From Chthonomonadales bacterium (GTDB taxonomy: Bacteria; Armatimonadota; Chthonomonadetes; Chthonomonadales; CAJBBX01): a stretch of 64,000 nt of DNA. The notes beneath the pieces are model-generated. The model saw only the letters and a program-made list of their open reading frames with translations, was not told where the DNA came from and made no database searches. The stretch covers positions 91,910 to 155,909 of the forward strand of contig JADLGO010000001.1 of NCBI GenBank assembly GCA_020849275.1, written 5' to 3'. Shown here piece by piece: positions 31,323 to 39,803 of this stretch. The position numbers were made by a program, and so were the translations under genes. Each line of letters starts with the position of its first letter. Position 1 is the first letter of the stretch.

Positions 31323-31673
31323 CTACCTGGCGCGAGGCCTGGTCGCCTTTGCGGCCTTGTGCGGAGCCACGTGTCCGGCGGCCACCTTCACCGTGCGCCT
31401 GGCGGCGCTCCTCGCCGCGCGATGGGCAGCGATCTTCGCGGTGTGCCTGGCGGCGCTCTTCGCGGCGCGACGGGCCGTCTTTGCCGTGTGCCTGGCGGCG
31501 CTCTTCGCCGTGTGCCTGGCGGCGTGCTTCGCCGCGCGCTTCGTGGAAACGACCGGGGCCGCCTTGAGGGCGCCCGGCCTGGGACCGGCGGTTGCCGAGG
31601 CGGCCGGGAACAGCATGAGGCCGGCGAGGGCGGCGGCGAGAGCGGCGGTCAGCAGGGACCTTGCGCTGGACAT
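31323..31673 (-). CDS. Exported Ala/Lys/Arg/His-rich repeat protein, histone H1-like
   Basis: A 116-aa strongly basic protein. The first 29 residues form a signal peptide (LLTAALAAALAGLMLFPAASA). The rest is built of imperfect repeats such as KHAARHTAKSAARHTAK and KSAARHTAKIAAHRAA. Such Ala-Lys-rich repeats look like histone H1 tails or AlgP/Hc1-type DNA-binding proteins, but those are cytoplasmic and this one has an export signal. It could bind anionic exopolysaccharide, extracellular DNA or cell-wall polymers. Repeat DNA is visible as recurring GCGGCGCTCTTCGC-type units on the plus strand. It sits upstream of the ECF sigma gene on the same strand; a hairpin separates them. Confidence 0.7.
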   Translation of the reverse strand: MSSARSLLTAALAAALAGLMLFPAASATAGPRPGALKAAPVVSTKRAAKHAARHTAKSAARHTAKTARRAAKSAARHTAKIAAHRAARSAARRTVKVAAGHVAPHKAAKATRPRAR

Positions 31674-31837
31674 TTCGAGATACGCCTCCTGGTGCGAGAT
31701 GGTTGGCGGAACGGAGCTCTCCGGCGCCGGACCCCGGCTCCGTGGCCAGCGCTCCTACCATCCCCAGTGGCGCGCGCCGTCGCGCGATTGGTTCCCGCTC
31801 CCCGGGGGAATCCTCGGGCCGGTCCGTGGTGCCAGCC

Positions 31838-33046
31838 TCAGCCACGCTCCACGCGCGCGATCGCATCGCAGATGTACCCCAGGTTGCCCTCATTGATCGC
31901 GGCCACGCAGATCCGGCCGCTGTCGACAACGTAGAGGCCGTACTCGGCGCGCAGGCGGCGAACCTCCTCCAGCGGGATGCCAAGGAACGAGAACATGCCC
32001 CGCTGGCGCTCCACGAAGCTGAAGTCCCGGCGCGTCGCCCGCTCGCGCAGCGCAGCGGCGAACGCGACGCGCATGGCGCGGATCCGCGTTCGCATCGCGG
32101 CGAGCTCCTCCTCCCAGCGGGCCCGCAGGCCCGAATCGCCGAGCACCAGCGCGGCGACCTGGCCTCCCCAAGACGGCGGGTTGGAGTAGCTTGCGCGGAT
32201 GATGCGCTTGAGCTGGGTGCGCAGGCGCCGCGCCTCATCCTCGCTGGCGGCGACCACGGTGAGGGCGCCCACGCGCTCACGGTACAGCGAGAGGGACTTG
32301 GAGAAGGAGCTGGCCACCAGGAACGGCGCGCCGGCCTCGGCGAGCAGTCGCACCGCCAGCGCGTCGCCCTCGAGCCCCTCCGCGAAGCCCTGGTACGCCA
32401 GGTCGACGAAGGGCACCAGGCCGCCCTCGCGGCAGGCCGCGACGATGGCTTCCCATTGCTCCGGCGTGGGGTCGACCCCGGTCGGGTTGTGACAGCAGGC
32501 GTGCAGCACGACGACCGCGCCCGCGGGCATCGCGCCGAGCGCCCGCAGCATCGCCGGGAAGCTCAGCGCACGCGTCGCGGCGTCGTAGTAGGGGTAGGTC
32601 TCGACGCGGAGGCCCGCCGCCTCGAGCACGCCGCGATGGTTCTCCCATGTCGGGGAGCTGATGTAGGCGACGGCGGACGGCAGGAAGCGCCTGAGGAGCT
32701 CGGCGCCAACGCGGAGGGCGCCGGTGCCGCCGAGCGTTTCAACCGTCACCGCGCGTCCGGAGCGGCGCGCGGGCGAGCCCGCCCCGAGGAGCAGGTCCTG
32801 CGCGGCGGCGTTGTAGGCCGGCAGTCCGTCGATGGGCAGATAGGCCTTGGTGGGCTCCGCCAACAGCCAGCGCTCGGAGGCCTGACGCACGCAGTCGAGC
32901 AGTGGAACGCGGCCCGACGCGTCCTGATAGACGCCGACCCCCAGGTTCACCTTGCGCGGGTTCACGTCGGCGGCGAAGGCCTCGGTGAGGCCGAGGATGG
33001 GGTCCGGCGGGGCGTCGGGAACGTCGGCGAACGGCGATGGGCGCAT
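31838..33046 (-). CDS. Aromatic/aspartate amino acid aminotransferase (class I)
   Basis: A 402-aa PLP enzyme of the AspC/TyrB type that moves amino groups between aromatic or dicarboxylic amino acids and 2-oxoglutarate. Features: VNLGVGVYQDASGRVPLLDC at the N-terminus, TVETLGGTGALRVGAE, LHACCHNPTGVDPT, FVDLAYQGFAEG, and the PLP lysine Lys250 in ASSFSKSLSLYRERVG. FSFLGIPLEEVRRLR and GRICVAAIN near the C-terminus are typical. AAGGAG precedes the ATG at 33046. An extended -10 (TGCTATACT, minus strand, near 33110-33118) may drive it. Confidence 0.9.
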   Translation of the reverse strand: MRPSPFADVPDAPPDPILGLTEAFAADVNPRKVNLGVGVYQDASGRVPLLDCVRQASERWLLAEPTKAYLPIDGLPAYNAAAQDLLLGAGSPARRSGRAVTVETLGGTGALRVGAELLRRFLPSAVAYISSPTWENHRGVLEAAGLRVETYPYYDAATRALSFPAMLRALGAMPAGAVVVLHACCHNPTGVDPTPEQWEAIVAACREGGLVPFVDLAYQGFAEGLEGDALAVRLLAEAGAPFLVASSFSKSLSLYRERVGALTVVAASEDEARRLRTQLKRIIRASYSNPPSWGGQVAALVLGDSGLRARWEEELAAMRTRIRAMRVAFAAALRERATRRDFSFVERQRGMFSFLGIPLEEVRRLRAEYGLYVVDSGRICVAAINEGNLGYICDAIARVERG

Positions 33047-33149
33047 GGCGGCTCCTTCGGGCGCGCCGCGCGGCGTCTCTCGCGGCCGCGCGTGGCGGCG
33101 GTCCGTCCGAAGTATAGCACGCGGTCGGCGGCGGGAGGGCGGCCTGGCG

Positions 33150-33560
33150 ATGTGCAGCATGTATAATACGAGCGTGTACGACCTCGATCGAACCCAGGAG
33201 TGGCTGCGGCGCACGCAGCAGATCGGCCGCCCGCCCCCGGTGCGTGGTGGCGTGGTGCCGGACGTGCGCGCTCGCCGCCAGACGCTGGCCTGCGTCGGCG
33301 CATCAGCCGCCGTGCTGGCGGGCCTAGCGCTGCTGCCCGGGCCGCGGGGACCCGCGCCGGCCGCGCCGCGCGCCGTGGCGCTCGCCCGCGCGCGCTGGCT
33401 GCCTGCACGGGCGATGGACGCGTCGGGCGCCGCGCTCCACGCCGCGCGCGCGACCGGTGCGCCCACCTCGGGGATGCCGGGAATCGCGTCGCCGCCGCCA
33501 GCGGGCTCACACGTTGCGCCGCCGGCGCCGGTCTGGCTCGACGGAGCGGCCCGGTGGTAG
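33150..33560 (+). CDS. Hypothetical single-pass membrane protein
   Basis: A protein of up to 136 aa, not recognised. It has a cytoplasmic start (YDLDRTQEWLRRTQQIGRPP), one membrane helix (TLACVGASAAVLAGLALLPG) and a Pro/Ala-rich tail, WLDGAARW at the end. The start is uncertain: ATG at 33150 has GGGAGG 11 bases upstream, but a perfect TATAAT lies at 33162-33167, and a GTG at 33174 would be at the predicted transcript start. It ends 11 bases before ruvX and is probably co-transcribed with it. Confidence 0.6.
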   Translation: MCSMYNTSVYDLDRTQEWLRRTQQIGRPPPVRGGVVPDVRARRQTLACVGASAAVLAGLALLPGPRGPAPAAPRAVALARARWLPARAMDASGAALHAARATGAPTSGMPGIASPPPAGSHVAPPAPVWLDGAARW

Positions 33561-33571
33561 GCGTGGGCGGC

Positions 33572-34012
33572 ATGGGACGTGTGCTCGCCCTGGACGTGGG
33601 CGACAGGACGATCGGGCTCGCCGTCAGCGACGAGGCGGGCGTATTCGCGTTCCCGCTGGAGACTCTCAGCCGCCAACCCGAGGGGCACCGCCGCGACGTG
33701 GCCGCCGTGGCGCGCATCGCCGCCGAGCGCGAGGTCACCGACATCGTGGTAGGCCACCCGATCCGGCTGGACGGCACTGTCGGGCCGCAGGCGGAGAAGG
33801 TGGAGGCGTTCGTCGAGCAGTTGCGCAAGCGCGTCGAGGCGCGAGTGCACCTCCAGGACGAGCGGCTGTCGACAGCCGAGTGCGAGCGCGCCATGCTGGA
33901 CGCCGACGTTCGACGCGAGCGTCGCAAGAGGGCGGTGGACTCGATGGCCGCCAGCGTCATTCTACAGTCGTTCCTCGCCCGCGGGGGAAGGGCGGCCCCG
34001 CCCGTCGAATAG
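33572..34012 (+). CDS. ruvX: RuvX/YqgF family Holliday junction resolvase-like nuclease
   Basis: A 146-aa RNase H-fold protein, implicated in Holliday junction resolution and 16S rRNA 5' maturation. Signatures: VLALDVGDRTIGLAVSD at the N-terminus (first catalytic Asp), DIVVGHPIRLDGTVGPQA, VHLQDERLSTAECERAML, and RKRAVDSMAASVILQSFLA, the final Asp. Length is normal. ATG at 33572 is preferred; GTG codons at 33554 and 33563 could extend it by a few residues, overlapping the previous stop. First of the conserved run ruvX, mltG, yqeG, aroE. Confidence 0.92.
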   Translation: MGRVLALDVGDRTIGLAVSDEAGVFAFPLETLSRQPEGHRRDVAAVARIAAEREVTDIVVGHPIRLDGTVGPQAEKVEAFVEQLRKRVEARVHLQDERLSTAECERAMLDADVRRERRKRAVDSMAASVILQSFLARGGRAAPPVE

Positions 34013-34057
34013 CCTCGTGGCGCGTGGCCGGCCGCGCGCCGGGGCGCCACGCCGGAC

Positions 34058-35098
34058 ATGCAGTCGATGCCCAGAGGTCCGCAGCGCAACCGGCTACCTT
34101 GGGTTCTCTCCGCCGCGCTTGCCGCCGCGGCGTGCGCGCTCGCCTGGGGCGCGCACGAGCTCGCGCCAGTCAGCGCGCGCGGCCGGACGGTGCGCGTGGC
34201 GGTGGCGCGTGGGCAGAACGTGTGGGGCGTGGCGGCCATGCTCGCCCGCCGCGGCCTGATCCGCCGTTCGGCGGCGTTCGTGGTCTACGCGGTGGCGCGT
34301 GGCGATGCCGGGCGCATTCGCGCAGGTGAGTACGGCCTATCGCCCTCGATGAGCGCCGCGCAGATCCTGGACCGACTCAAGCGCGGGGGCGCGGACGCCG
34401 ACGATAGGGTGGTGGTGGTGCCGGAGGGCTTCACGGTGGCGCAGATCGCGCACGCGCTCAGCCAGCGGGGTGTCGCGTCCGACGAGGCGGCGGTGCGCCG
34501 GCTGGCGCGCCGGCCCGGCGGCGCGGTGCGCGCGCCCTTCCCCATGGCCCACGGCCTGGAAGGCTACCTCTTCCCGGACACCTATCGGCTGGCGCCGCGG
34601 GCGGGGGCCGCGGCCGCGCTCCAGGCCATGGTGGACACCTTCGCCGCGCGCTTCTACGAGCCCCACGCCGCTGAGATCGCGCGCAGCGGGCACAGCCTGC
34701 ACGAGGTCGTGACGATCGCCTCTCTCGTGGAGCGCGAGGCGCGCGTCGACGCAGACCGGCCGCAGATCGCCGGCGTGATCGAGAACCGATTGGCGCGCGG
34801 CATGCGGCTGGAGATCGACGCGTCCGTGCTCTACGCGCTGGGTCAGCACAAGAGCCGTGTCCTCTTCTCGGACCTGGAAGTCGCCTCGCCGTACAACACG
34901 TACCGCCGCGCCGGGCTTCCGCCCGGCCCGATCGCTAGCCCCGGGCTGGCGTCGCTGGTGGCGGCGCTGCGGCCGGCGCGAAGCGACCGACTATTCTACG
35001 TGGCCAACCCGGACGGAACCCACACCTTCACGCGGACGCTGGCGGAGCACCGCGCTGCCACGGCCCGCGCCCGGCGGTCGGCGGGAGGGCCGCCATGA
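34058..35098 (+). CDS. mltG: Endolytic transglycosylase MltG (YceG-like)
   Basis: A 346-aa membrane-bound lytic transglycosylase that cuts nascent peptidoglycan strands. One N-terminal membrane helix (WVLSAALAAAACALAWGAHE), a LysM-like segment (VARGQNVWGVAAMLARRGLI), then the YceG catalytic domain: EGYLFPDTYRL, catalytic Glu in TIASLVEREARVDAD, VIENRLARGMRLEIDASVLY, SPYNTYRRAGLPPGPIASPG and FYVANPDGTHTF. It is complete. Its stop overlaps the next gene by 4 bases, and ruvX lies 45 bases upstream, the usual neighbour in many bacteria. Confidence 0.93.
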   Translation: MQSMPRGPQRNRLPWVLSAALAAAACALAWGAHELAPVSARGRTVRVAVARGQNVWGVAAMLARRGLIRRSAAFVVYAVARGDAGRIRAGEYGLSPSMSAAQILDRLKRGGADADDRVVVVPEGFTVAQIAHALSQRGVASDEAAVRRLARRPGGAVRAPFPMAHGLEGYLFPDTYRLAPRAGAAAALQAMVDTFAARFYEPHAAEIARSGHSLHEVVTIASLVEREARVDADRPQIAGVIENRLARGMRLEIDASVLYALGQHKSRVLFSDLEVASPYNTYRRAGLPPGPIASPGLASLVAALRPARSDRLFYVANPDGTHTFTRTLAEHRAATARARRSAGGPP

Positions 35099-35661
35099 TC
35101 GCGTCGCGGGGCCGCCGCGGGCTGCTGGCGCTCTGCCCGCACCGCTACTGTCGCTCGGGCGTTACGGACGTGGCCATCGAGGAGCTTCGGGAGGCAGGCA
35201 TCGAGGCCGTGCTGCTGGACCTGGACAACACGCTGGTCGGTTGGCGCTCTCACGAAGTACCGGAACCCGTGCTCGATTGGGTTACTGCCCTGAAGTCCGC
35301 GGGGTTCAAGCTCTGTCTGGTGTCGAACACGCGCTACGGGCGCCGGCTCAGGGCGCTTTCCGAAGCCCTCGGCGTGCCGTACGTGCGGCGGGCCTGGAAG
35401 CCGCGCAGGCGCGGGTTCCAGGCGGCGCTCAGCGAGCTGGGCGTGAACCCGGCGCGCGCGGCGATGATTGGCGACCAGATGTTCACCGACGTGCTCGGGG
35501 GCAACCGCGTGGGGCTCTACACCGTGATGGTGAGGCCCATGGCGCGGCGTGAGTTCGTCGGCACGAAGGTCAGCCGCCTCTTCGAGGGCGCGCTGTTGCG
35601 CTGGTTCCTGCGGACCGGCCGGATCGGCGGCGAAGTGGGCAGCGCCACGAGGAACAAATGA
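35095..35661 (+). CDS. YqeG family HAD-IIIA phosphatase
   Basis: A 188-aa HAD-superfamily phosphatase of the YqeG type (family linked to phosphatidylglycerophosphate phosphatase activity in some organisms). Motif I LLDLDNTLVGW, motif II CLVSNTRYG, motif III Lys in WKPRRRGFQ, and motif IV MIGDQMFTDVLGGNRVG are intact. The N-terminal LCPHRYCRSGVTDV is typical. Overlaps mltG and aroE by 4 bases each, so the three are translationally coupled. Confidence 0.88.
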   Translation: MIASRGRRGLLALCPHRYCRSGVTDVAIEELREAGIEAVLLDLDNTLVGWRSHEVPEPVLDWVTALKSAGFKLCLVSNTRYGRRLRALSEALGVPYVRRAWKPRRRGFQAALSELGVNPARAAMIGDQMFTDVLGGNRVGLYTVMVRPMARREFVGTKVSRLFEGALLRWFLRTGRIGGEVGSATRNK

Positions 35662-36569
35662 CGGGCGCGCGTCGTCCGACAGACCAGAGTGCATGTATTC
35701 CCCTGCCGGTCAGCGGCGACACGCGCGTCGCCGCGGTCTTCGGCTTCCCTGTCGCGCATTCGCTTTCTCCGGCGATTCACAACGCCGCATTCGCGGCGCT
35801 CGGTCTACCCTGGATCTACGTTCCGTTCCTGGTCGAGCCGGACGGGCTCGGGCCGGCTATTCGCGGCGCGGCCGCGCTCGGCATCGTGGGCGTCAACCTG
35901 ACGATTCCGCACAAGGAGCGCGTGCTGCCCTACCTGGACGCCATCGACGCGGAGGCGAGTGCGCTCGGCGCGGTGAACACCGTCCACGTGTCCGGCGGCC
36001 GCTTGACGGGCTACAACACGGACGGCCACGGTTTCGCGGAGCCACTGCGCCGCCGTGGAGTGGAACTGGCCGGGCAGCGCGCCGTGGTGATCGGCGCCGG
36101 AGGCGCGGCGCGCGCCGTGGTGCTGCGGTTGGCGCGCGAGGGCGCGCGGACGGTGGTCGCCAACCGCACTCCGAGCCGCGCGGCGGCGCTCGCGGCGGAC
36201 GCAAACCGCATCGCTGGGCGCGAGGCCGTCGAGGCGATCGACCTGGCCGACGCGCCCGCTCTGCGGCGCGCGCTGGCGTCCGCGTCGCTGCTGGTGAACA
36301 CCACCTCGGTGGGCATGGAGCCGCGCGAGACGGAGGATCTCGGGCTTCCCGAGGGCGTCCTGCGGCCGGGGCTGCTGGTGTACGACCTGGTCTACCGCCC
36401 AGAGACCACGCGCCTGCTGGCGGCGGCGCGCGCGGCGGGCGCCGAGACGCTTGGCGGCGCCGAGATGCTGGTGCACCAGGGCGCGGCGGCGTTCTCGATA
36501 TGGACGGGGCAGGCGGCCCCGGTCGACGTGATGCTGCGGGCGATGTCGCGAGCGCTGACCGGGCGATAG
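35658..36569 (+). CDS. aroE: Shikimate dehydrogenase
   Basis: A 303-aa shikimate pathway enzyme reducing 3-dehydroshikimate to shikimate. Substrate site: FPVAHSLSPAIHNAAF, catalytic Lys in NLTIPHKERV, NTDGHGF. Cofactor loop GAGGAARAVVLRLARE followed by VVANRTPSRA, where the NRT sequence favours NADP. Also NTTSVGMEP and EMLVHQGAAAFSIWTG. About 20 extra residues precede the core. Overlaps yqeG by 4 bases and ends the housekeeping operon; the pilus ATPase gene has its own promoter after it. Confidence 0.93.
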   Translation: MTGARRPTDQSACIPLPVSGDTRVAAVFGFPVAHSLSPAIHNAAFAALGLPWIYVPFLVEPDGLGPAIRGAAALGIVGVNLTIPHKERVLPYLDAIDAEASALGAVNTVHVSGGRLTGYNTDGHGFAEPLRRRGVELAGQRAVVIGAGGAARAVVLRLAREGARTVVANRTPSRAAALAADANRIAGREAVEAIDLADAPALRRALASASLLVNTTSVGMEPRETEDLGLPEGVLRPGLLVYDLVYRPETTRLLAAARAAGAETLGGAEMLVHQGAAAFSIWTGQAAPVDVMLRAMSRALTGR

Positions 36570-36622
36570 CCGGCGCGCGCCGGGCCGCCCTCCGCGGTGG
36601 GTGTCGAACCCCAAATTGTTGC

Positions 36623-36652
36623 TTGCCGTGCTCCAGGCGGCTATGATATAAT
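36623..36652 (+). promoter_or_regulatory. Sigma-70-type promoter of the pilus locus
   Basis: TTGCCG (36623-36628), 18 bases, TATAAT (36647-36652, perfect). Predicted start near 36660, a leader of about 60 bases before the pilB-type ATG at 36720. No other clear promoter was noticed up to 63669, so one long transcript is possible. Confidence 0.65.
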
Positions 36653-36719
36653 CGCGCCGTCTGGCGGTCTCCGCGTCCGCGACGCGTGTGCGCGCTCACA
36701 AGAGGCGAGGTGGGGCAAA

Positions 36720-38504
36720 ATGGTGATGGCACGTAAGAGCATGGGGGAGTACCTGGTTGAGAAAGGTCTGATCACCGCGGACCATCTCAAGCAGGCCCAG
36801 GACATGCAGCGGCAGTCGCATGGGGACCTTGCGAAGATCCTCGTGGATCTCGGCTTCGCCTCCGAGCGCGACGTGACGGAGGCGCGCGCCCAGGAGATGG
36901 GGCTGCCGTTTGTGGACCTCAACAAGTTCGCCCCGGACTCGAGCGCGATCAACGTGGTGCCCGAGCACGTGGCGAAGCGGCACAATGTGATCCCCGTCAA
37001 GAAGGACAACAACACGCTCGTCGTGGCGATGGCGGACACGAACAACCCCTACGCCGCCGACGATCTTCGCATGGTGTCGCGCTGCAACATTCGGGCGGCC
37101 CTGGCGGCGCCGGGCGCCATCGAGGACGCGATCTCTCGCGTCTATGGAGGCACCACCGCCACGCTCGCCCCCGCTGGCGGCTCGCCGGGCATGAACCCGA
37201 TGAAGGCCGGGCCCGGTGGCGGCGCGGGCATGGGCGACCTGATGGCCGACATCCGCGAGAACCTGGCCAAGTACGGCTCGACCGGCGAGGTGGTCGACGA
37301 GGACGACGAGGCGGCCATCGCGCAGGCGGAAGAGGCCCCGATCATCCGGGTGGCCAACGCGATCATCCAGCAGGCCATCAAAGAGCTGGCTTCGGACATT
37401 CACGTCGAGCCCGAGCGCCGCGGCGTTCGCATCCGCTACCGCGTGGACGGCGTGCTGCACGAGGCGATGACGATGCCGAAGTACATTCAGGCGCCGCTCA
37501 TCTCGCGTTTCAAGATCATGGCCGAGATGAACATCGCCGAGCGCCGGGTTCCGCAGGACGGCCGGATTCCGATCACCTATGAGAAGAAGGACTACGACCT
37601 GCGCGTCTCGTGCCTGCCCAACGTCTTCGGCGAGAAGATCGTCTGCCGCATCCTGGACAAGTCGAGCATTCTGATCGGCCTCAACAAGCTCGGGTTCACG
37701 CCGGAGGCGCAGTCGCAGCTTGAGGAGCTCGTCATTCAGCCCAACGGCATGGTTCTCTCCACGGGTCCCACGGGTTCCGGCAAGACGACCACGCAGTATT
37801 CGGTGCTCAACAAGCTCAACTCGATCGAAAAGAACATCCTGACCATCGAGGACCCGGTGGAGTATCAGTTGAGCGGCGTGACGCAGGTGCAGGTGAACAA
37901 GAAGGCCGGCCTGACGTTCGCGACGGCGTTGCGCTCGTTCCTGCGGCAGGACCCGGACATCATCATGGTCGGCGAGATGCGCGACCTGGAAACGGCCGAG
38001 ATCGCGATCGAGTCCTCGCTGACGGGCCACCTCGTCCTCTCCACGCTGCACACCAACGACGCGCCGTCCGCCGTCATCCGCATGATCGACATGGGGGTGG
38101 AGCCGTACCTGATCTCGGCCACCGTGATCGGCGTGATGGCCCAGCGCCTCGGGCGCAAGGTGTGCCAGTCGTGCAAGGAGCCCTACGAGGAGGAGGCCAC
38201 CTACCTGCGGCGCTTCGGGTTCCGGCCGGAGTCGCCCGACCAGAAGGTGACCCTGTGGCGTGGCCGCGGCTGCGAGGCGTGTCGGCACACCGGGTACAAG
38301 GGCCGCCTCGGGATCTACTCGCTGATGCGAGTGAACGACGAGATCGCCGAGCTCATCGTGCGCCGGGCGCCGCTGACGGACATCCGCGACGCGGCCAAGG
38401 CCAACGGCATGCTGGAGTTGCGCGAGGATGGGCTCCTGAAGGTGCTGGAGGGCGTCACCACGCCGGACGAGGTGATGCGCGTCGTCTTCACGGCCGGTCA
38501 CTAG
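36720..38504 (+). CDS. pilB: PilB/GspE-type assembly ATPase
   Basis: A 594-aa hexameric ATPase powering pilin extension. N-terminal MshEN/GSPII_E_N domain (GEYLVEKGLITADHLKQAQ, FVDLNKFAPDSSAINVVPEH), a Met/Gly-rich linker, then the catalytic domain: DIHVEPERRGVRIRYRVDG, Walker A GPTGSGKTT at about 349-357, Asp box TIEDPVEYQLSGVTQVQVN, Walker B RQDPDIIMVGEMRD, and a zinc-binding pair CQSCKEPY and GCEACRHTGYKG that marks extension ATPases. Start 36720 is the first of two close ATGs. It opens the pilus locus. Confidence 0.93.
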   Translation: MVMARKSMGEYLVEKGLITADHLKQAQDMQRQSHGDLAKILVDLGFASERDVTEARAQEMGLPFVDLNKFAPDSSAINVVPEHVAKRHNVIPVKKDNNTLVVAMADTNNPYAADDLRMVSRCNIRAALAAPGAIEDAISRVYGGTTATLAPAGGSPGMNPMKAGPGGGAGMGDLMADIRENLAKYGSTGEVVDEDDEAAIAQAEEAPIIRVANAIIQQAIKELASDIHVEPERRGVRIRYRVDGVLHEAMTMPKYIQAPLISRFKIMAEMNIAERRVPQDGRIPITYEKKDYDLRVSCLPNVFGEKIVCRILDKSSILIGLNKLGFTPEAQSQLEELVIQPNGMVLSTGPTGSGKTTTQYSVLNKLNSIEKNILTIEDPVEYQLSGVTQVQVNKKAGLTFATALRSFLRQDPDIIMVGEMRDLETAEIAIESSLTGHLVLSTLHTNDAPSAVIRMIDMGVEPYLISATVIGVMAQRLGRKVCQSCKEPYEEEATYLRRFGFRPESPDQKVTLWRGRGCEACRHTGYKGRLGIYSLMRVNDEIAELIVRRAPLTDIRDAAKANGMLELREDGLLKVLEGVTTPDEVMRVVFTAGH

Positions 38505-38565
38505 AGCGATCGGCCAGCCCGGGCGCGCGCAGCGTCCCCGGGCGTGTTCAGGCGGAGGTTCTCCC

Positions 38566-39747
38566 TTGTCCGAACAGACTCAGCCCGTCACCGCGCAGGG
38601 GGCCGCTCCCGCGGCTCCCAGCGCGCGCCCGCGCTCGCTCGACGATGTGCACATCGACGACCTGTTGCGCGTCGTCGTCGAGAAGGGCGGGTCCGACCTG
38701 CATGTCTCGGTCGGCGTGCCGCCCATCATTCGCGTGGACGGGCAACTCCTTCCCACCAACTACGAGAAGGTCAGCCCTCAGGAGTCCCAGCGGCTCATCT
38801 ACGACATCCTGACCGATGAGCAGATCCAGCGTTTCGAGACGACCCTGGAGCTGGACTTCTCCTACCAGTTGGCCCGCCTCTCGCGCTTCCGCGTCAACGT
38901 CTACCGCGACCGGGGAAACGTGGCCACCGCGTTCCGCGTGATCCCCTCGCGGATCCCGACGCTGCGCGACCTGAGCCTGCCCGCCGTGCTCGAGGACCTC
39001 ACCCGCCTGCCGCGCGGCCTGATCCTCGTGACCGGGCCCACCGGGTCCGGCAAGTCCACCACGCTCGCAGCGATGATCAACCAGATCAACACCGAGCGCA
39101 GCGTGCACGTGCTGACCATCGAGGACCCGATCGAGTACCTGCACAGCCACCGCTTCAGCATCATCAACCAGCGCGAGGTGGGCCAGGACACCCGGCAGTT
39201 CGCCAACGCGCTGCGCGCCGCCCTCCGCGAGGACCCGGACGTAATCCTCGTGGGCGAAATGCGCGACCTGGAGACGATGCAGATGGCCGTGTCCGCCGCG
39301 GAGACCGGCCACCTCGTCTTCGCGACCCTGCACACCAACAGCGCGGCCACCTCCGTGGAGCGCATCGTGGACTCGTTCCCGCCTGGCCAGCAGGAGCAGG
39401 TGCGCCTGCAGCTCTCCAACAACCTGCAGGCTATCCTGTGCCAGCAACTGCTGCCTCGCGCCAATCAGCCGGGCCGCGTCTGCGCGATGGAGATCATGAC
39501 GGCCAGCCCGGCCATCCGCAACCTGATCCGCGAGAACAAGGCGCACCAGATCACCTCGATGATCCAGACCAGCGCGAACATGGGCATGCAGACCATGGAC
39601 CAGTCGCTGCGCGATCTCTACCTGCGCGGCTTGATCACCTTCGAGCTGGCCATGGAGCGCGCCATGAACGCGGTGGAGCTCGAGAAGATGATTCGAACGG
39701 CGACGATCCCCGGCCCCGGGACGTCGGGAGGCGGCCGCTCGGCATAG
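38566..39747 (+). CDS. pilT: PilT-type retraction ATPase
   Basis: A 393-aa twitching-motility ATPase that disassembles pili. Motifs: GGSDLHVSVGVPPIIRVDG, Walker A GPTGSGKST near residue 157, IEDPIEYLHSHRFSIINQRE, LREDPDVILVGEMRD, HTNSAATSVERIVDSFP, and the PilT-specific tail AIRNLIRENKAHQITSMIQT followed by MQTMDQSL. No zinc cysteines, unlike the PilB above. Start is TTG at 38566 with GGAGG 7 bases before. Its presence points to a retractable pilus rather than a pure type II secretion pseudopilus. Confidence 0.93.
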   Translation: MSEQTQPVTAQGAAPAAPSARPRSLDDVHIDDLLRVVVEKGGSDLHVSVGVPPIIRVDGQLLPTNYEKVSPQESQRLIYDILTDEQIQRFETTLELDFSYQLARLSRFRVNVYRDRGNVATAFRVIPSRIPTLRDLSLPAVLEDLTRLPRGLILVTGPTGSGKSTTLAAMINQINTERSVHVLTIEDPIEYLHSHRFSIINQREVGQDTRQFANALRAALREDPDVILVGEMRDLETMQMAVSAAETGHLVFATLHTNSAATSVERIVDSFPPGQQEQVRLQLSNNLQAILCQQLLPRANQPGRVCAMEIMTASPAIRNLIRENKAHQITSMIQTSANMGMQTMDQSLRDLYLRGLITFELAMERAMNAVELEKMIRTATIPGPGTSGGGRSA

Positions 39748-39803
39748 CGCCGGCGGGGGACACGCGCGCCTGAGACCGGGCGCCGGGCACCGGGGAGGTG
39801 AGT

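Noticed and set aside
31381..31560. Repetitive DNA as a CRISPR array
   Set aside because: Units are irregular and in frame, encoding the Ala/Lys/Arg repeats of the basic protein.
36696..38501. 601-aa minus-strand open frame
   Set aside because: Antisense to the pilB-type gene, which has all ATPase motifs.
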